Source: Tomocerus qinae (Eukaryota > Arthropoda > Collembola > Entomobryomorpha > Tomoceridae). From it: DNA of 64,000 nt. The stretch covers positions 47,866,909 to 47,930,908 of the forward strand of contig CM034547.1 in assembly GCA_020055645.1 (NCBI GenBank). Reading direction: 5' to 3'. Numbering within the stretch: the first letter of the stretch is position 1; the number at the start of each line of letters is the position of its first letter. The position numbers were made by a program, and so were the translations under genes. The notes beneath the pieces were generated by a model. The model saw nothing but the letters and a program-made list of their open reading frames with translations. It did not search any database and was not told the DNA's origin. Below are positions 60,601-64,000 of the stretch, piece by piece.

Positions 60601-63600
60601 AATAAAAATGTATCAAAACTATTGATTAGCATTAGCAACAGTTCTGAAGTCCAAATTGCGATCTGCCGTATTAGTACTACAGTAAATTATTCAGATCAAG
60701 TCAAAATTGTTAAACAGTGCGCTGAAACCTAATAGATTATACAATCAATAAAAAAATAACATGTATTGCAATACAGTCCCGTAAATATGGGACTTTGGCG
60801 ATAAAAAACAATGCTCCAGTTCGTGGAATGCATCTTTGAGTTGGTGCTTTTAGTGACAACATAAATCAGCAATGATTACTGTAACTGGGGCATGATAGCT
60901 TAATTTTGACGGGAAGAACTCATAAAAGCCTAAGGTAGAAGCATGGCACTGTTTTAGGATCGCTTGGCAGGACACAGGATGGAAACCCAGTAGAGCAATA
61001 AAGACAAACGACATCGTCATGTATCACCATTAGAGAAAACAAGGGATAAGTTCAAAGAGCGTAAAATACAATAAAAGGGAAAACAGAAGCCGAGAAGATT
61101 AGCAGAGCTAAAAGGGTCATTCACTTGTTAATTATGTAGATGAAATGATGCGGATTAGTTCGGAGCGAAGCACAAAGCAAAAGGGACGACACGACAACAC
61201 AATCTGAAACAACATCACACAAAGGAGAATGAATTCCTCACGCCTGCTGACTATACAGCAGCACACACATATCTAAAAGCAACTCAAGTAACAAGTGATA
61301 TATAATACTTGACGTGTATTATAACCACAGAAATCACTTTGATTTCCCCAAGAAGAAGGTGGAGACAAAGCGAAAGATTAGTGAACTCTTAGTACTCTAC
61401 AGAAAATGTAGTGGATGTAATAACATCCCTTGAAATAAAGCAGTAAAGTGAAAATAAACTTTTCACTGACTGGACGGCACTTTCACCAGTCGGTCTGCTC
61501 CACTGCATAAATCGACTACTTTTCTTTAGAGTGTTTTCCTACGGTAATGTCATCTTGACTTTCCATCAGAGTTTCAAAACCTGGTAATCCGTCTATGGAC
61601 ACTCACAAGTCTACAGGGTCTAACCAGATCATGAGTTGAGTATCAAAGGAGAGAACCTGCAATCCTGTAAGTAAATATCAGTACATCGTATATAAAGCAA
61701 CCTAGCAGCACCTAACTTATTGGCTTTCTGATTTCCTTTCAAGAAACTTGAACTTTTTCTCAATGTAGTCGGCAGTTTCTTTAGCTTTTCTCACTCACTG
61801 ACAACATTAAATCAACAGAAGACCAAAGTGAATCGATGGATAAGAACTTGTCGGCTTATCTGTATTTCACTCTTTCTCTATGTCTAATGGACTTTTCCTA
61901 CTCCATTTTAACGTAAAAGCAAACTACTTCAATCAGCACAAGACTTTGACACAATAAAGAAATAGAAAGCAACTAGTGAATCGTATTTCTATTCTACAAA
62001 AGCGCAGAAAAAACTGAAAGAGCACTTAGGTGCTTACTACAATACTTACTCCTCATAAAATCCACTATTTTCTATAGAATAAAATACTTCAAGTAATTTA
62101 AATAAAATATACTCAAGAAACTGCTTGGAAATGTTCGTACTGTAAAATCTATTTCTATTTCTAGTATGAAGTATGAAACAATAATAATTGTAGATAATCA
62201 ATTCCATTATGTTGTCGAAATGAATATTTTAAAAATAATTACCTGTATATACACCATTAGGTCTTGGGGAAACAAATAATTAAAAAATAATTACATACAT
62301 ATAAATTATTAGGTCTTGTCGAAATAATACGATATAAACATTCTTGACTATACTTAAATTTAAAATTTGGACAGAGCTGTAATAATTTTCTGATTTGTGA
62401 AATACAGCCTGTAAAAACATTATAATACACTACGCAATTTGCAAGAGCTGTCTTCTTGGACATGATGGTTAATATGGGCATGTGCAATGTGTGTATATAA
62501 TAGATAGGGATTAGAAGGAGAAAGTGAATTGAGTGGCTGTGATGTGTCGGTGGGTGTGTGTGTATGTGAATCGGCATGTTTTGTTGTTACTCCGTCCTGT
62601 CTAGAAGTTGAGTTCTTTTTTGTATATTTTAAGGGATCGTGAGTGTGTTGTCTACATTGGAGCAGAGGAATGCCCATCAAAACCTTGTGTCTTTCAAAGG
62701 AGCTTAACAAAGAGAAGACATCTGAAGAAACACACGTGGAGCTTTGATCATTGCTTTGCTACTGAAATCCTTTTTGCTCTCCGTAAGATATACGTATTTG
62801 GAATCACAGTTCGTGCTCTGATTTTCAGATGAGATGGGACTTCCTCCTCCACACACTACCTTCTCTCTCTCCCGTCTTAGCCTTTCCCTCTACATCTTCT
62901 TTTCTCCTCCTATATACCTAATAGCATGTATTTATATTTTTACTTGGATGCTTAGCTTATACTGTATTACGCTGGTGCAAAAATTTCACTTTTACACTCA
63001 AGTTGTACTTCTATTACCTACGCCTATCTATATGGCTTCGCCTACCGTTCCTATAATAGGTATTATAATATATATGTATATGGTAGAGGTAGCCATATCT
63101 TTGTTCTCCCCACAACTACAACAAAATCACTTCCGTCCATCTAATCCCAGGTCTTAGGGAAGGTACAATCGTAAAATCTGGAAAACTAAAGGCAAGGTGA
63201 TCCTCATGCATATAATTATATTTTCAGTTCTAACAATAATTGTGTTACAAATTGACACCAACGAGTCTATAGCAAAAATCAAAACTGTAAAAGATAAAGT
63301 CGGCAATTATTTACAACTATGGTTAGGTGTTCGTTTTGGGGGCTTCATAAATCTCATATTGTTCCAAATACTTTAGCTCATCTTAAGTTTCTCTTTAGAG
63401 TTGTATGTAACAAAGGAGAAATACAGTAATATAGGGATTTGCTTATACAGTAGAAGGTAGATAGTAGACATGTGGATGTAATTTGGTTGGGATGTGTATA
63501 ACTTAAGACATGATGTAATGCTATGTCATGCATATGTTCTACGCAACTTCAGAGCATCTTTAGCCACACGGAAGAGACAAGTGACAGAAAACAAGACGAC

Positions 63601-64000
63601 ATGGAGAATGCAAATTTTCTCCGTTGAGTCCTCCTCTCTCGGCGGCTTTCGAATAGTTTCCCCAGCCGTATGTTCTGTGTACTATAGTAAAGTCTAGAAA
63701 AGAGCTACAGTACTCTCTCGTTACTTTGTTGTGCTCTGCTTCTTGACTGCGTGCAAGTATACATACTTATTACCAGAGCAAAGTATTGCAATGATAGCGA
63801 TATGTTGCGCGTCTTGAAATATTCTTGTAAAACTAAAGTCAAAGCATGCACGAAAGTAATAAGTCTACTACGGCTAGATGTTAAGATACTAGCAAAATAT
63901 TTTATGGCCGCTACAGCCGCAATACACAGACAGACAACTTTTGTGGAATACACCAAAGCAGACCACTGCACCGTGAAAGTGTCATATCTTATTCCTTCCT
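57677..64000. other. Sequence right of BEL element 2, no exon recognised
   Basis: Mostly AT-rich. It may be intron or upstream region of the PTK7-like gene. CT-rich low-complexity frames (62834-63157) and a GT-rich run near 62540-62570 are not genes. No Ig-like or signal-peptide exon could be supported. Confidence 0.4.
62200..62330. repeat. Imperfect tandem repeat, unit about 52 bases, 2.5 copies
   Basis: Copies begin near 62200, 62252 and 62303, each with ATTAGGTCTTG-like or ATTATGTTGTC-like sequence, then GAAA, then AAAAATAATTAC and TATATA. They differ by several substitutions. Confidence 0.6.

Noticed and set aside
62834-63157. 107-codon plus-strand frame
   Set aside because: Its start is CT-rich low complexity (LSRLSLSLYIF) and the rest is AT-driven hydrophobic sequence with no conserved feature.
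1-64000. CRISPR array or prokaryotic operon
   Set aside because: The window has eukaryotic rDNA, introns and LTR retrotransposons; no regularly spaced short direct repeats were seen.

Overview
The window looks like nuclear DNA of an arthropod, AT-rich and intron-containing, with a partial ribosomal DNA unit, transposable elements and spliced receptor genes. A springtail (Collembola) is my best guess, from the short 18S gene (about 1.8 kb), the compact ITS spacers and the style of the two chemoreceptors. This is inference; the sequence alone does not fix the species.

Layout. Positions 1-4522 are the end of an rDNA unit on the minus strand: the 5' two kilobases of 28S, ITS2, 5.8S, ITS1 and a complete 18S, followed by external transcribed or intergenic spacer. 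From about 6.3 to 15.3 kb comes a dense series of repeats: a small non-LTR retrotransposon C-terminal relic, a 275-bp tandem repeat, several hairpin-forming (foldback or MITE-like) elements, a GC-rich minisatellite, a 250-bp MITE flanked by TA, and two members of a roughly 1-kb palindromic family. The second palindrome is split by an intact, very young BEL/Pao LTR retrotransposon (15384-21833; 388-bp LTRs differing at one base, 5-bp target duplication, one uninterrupted 1,721-codon polyprotein).

From 23.5 to 27.7 kb lie two tandem minus-strand genes, each of three exons, for seven-transmembrane chemoreceptors of the insect gustatory/odorant type. Their intron positions and phases match, so they are tandem duplicates. 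A possible two-exon small membrane protein lies at 31.0-31.4 kb. About 7 kb of AT-rich sequence without convincing genes follows.

From 38.8 to 48.1 kb, on the minus strand, 14 consecutive exons encode the C-terminal 875 residues of a PTK7/Off-track receptor pseudokinase: the end of Ig3, then Ig4 to Ig7, a membrane helix, and a kinase-like domain with NPN in place of DFG. The exons for the signal peptide, Ig1, Ig2 and the first half of Ig3 were not found; they probably lie upstream, beyond 48.1 kb and perhaps outside the window. If so, a second BEL/Pao element (50875-57671; 569-bp LTRs that read as identical, 5-bp target duplication, polyprotein broken by two compensating frameshifts) sits antisense in an intron of that gene. 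The rest, to 64000, shows no convincing exon.

The host genes are receptors: two chemosensory channels and one Wnt/planar-polarity-type adhesion receptor. The mobile elements are independent of them. The most unusual stretch is the nest of inverted repeats between 9.6 and 15.4 kb.
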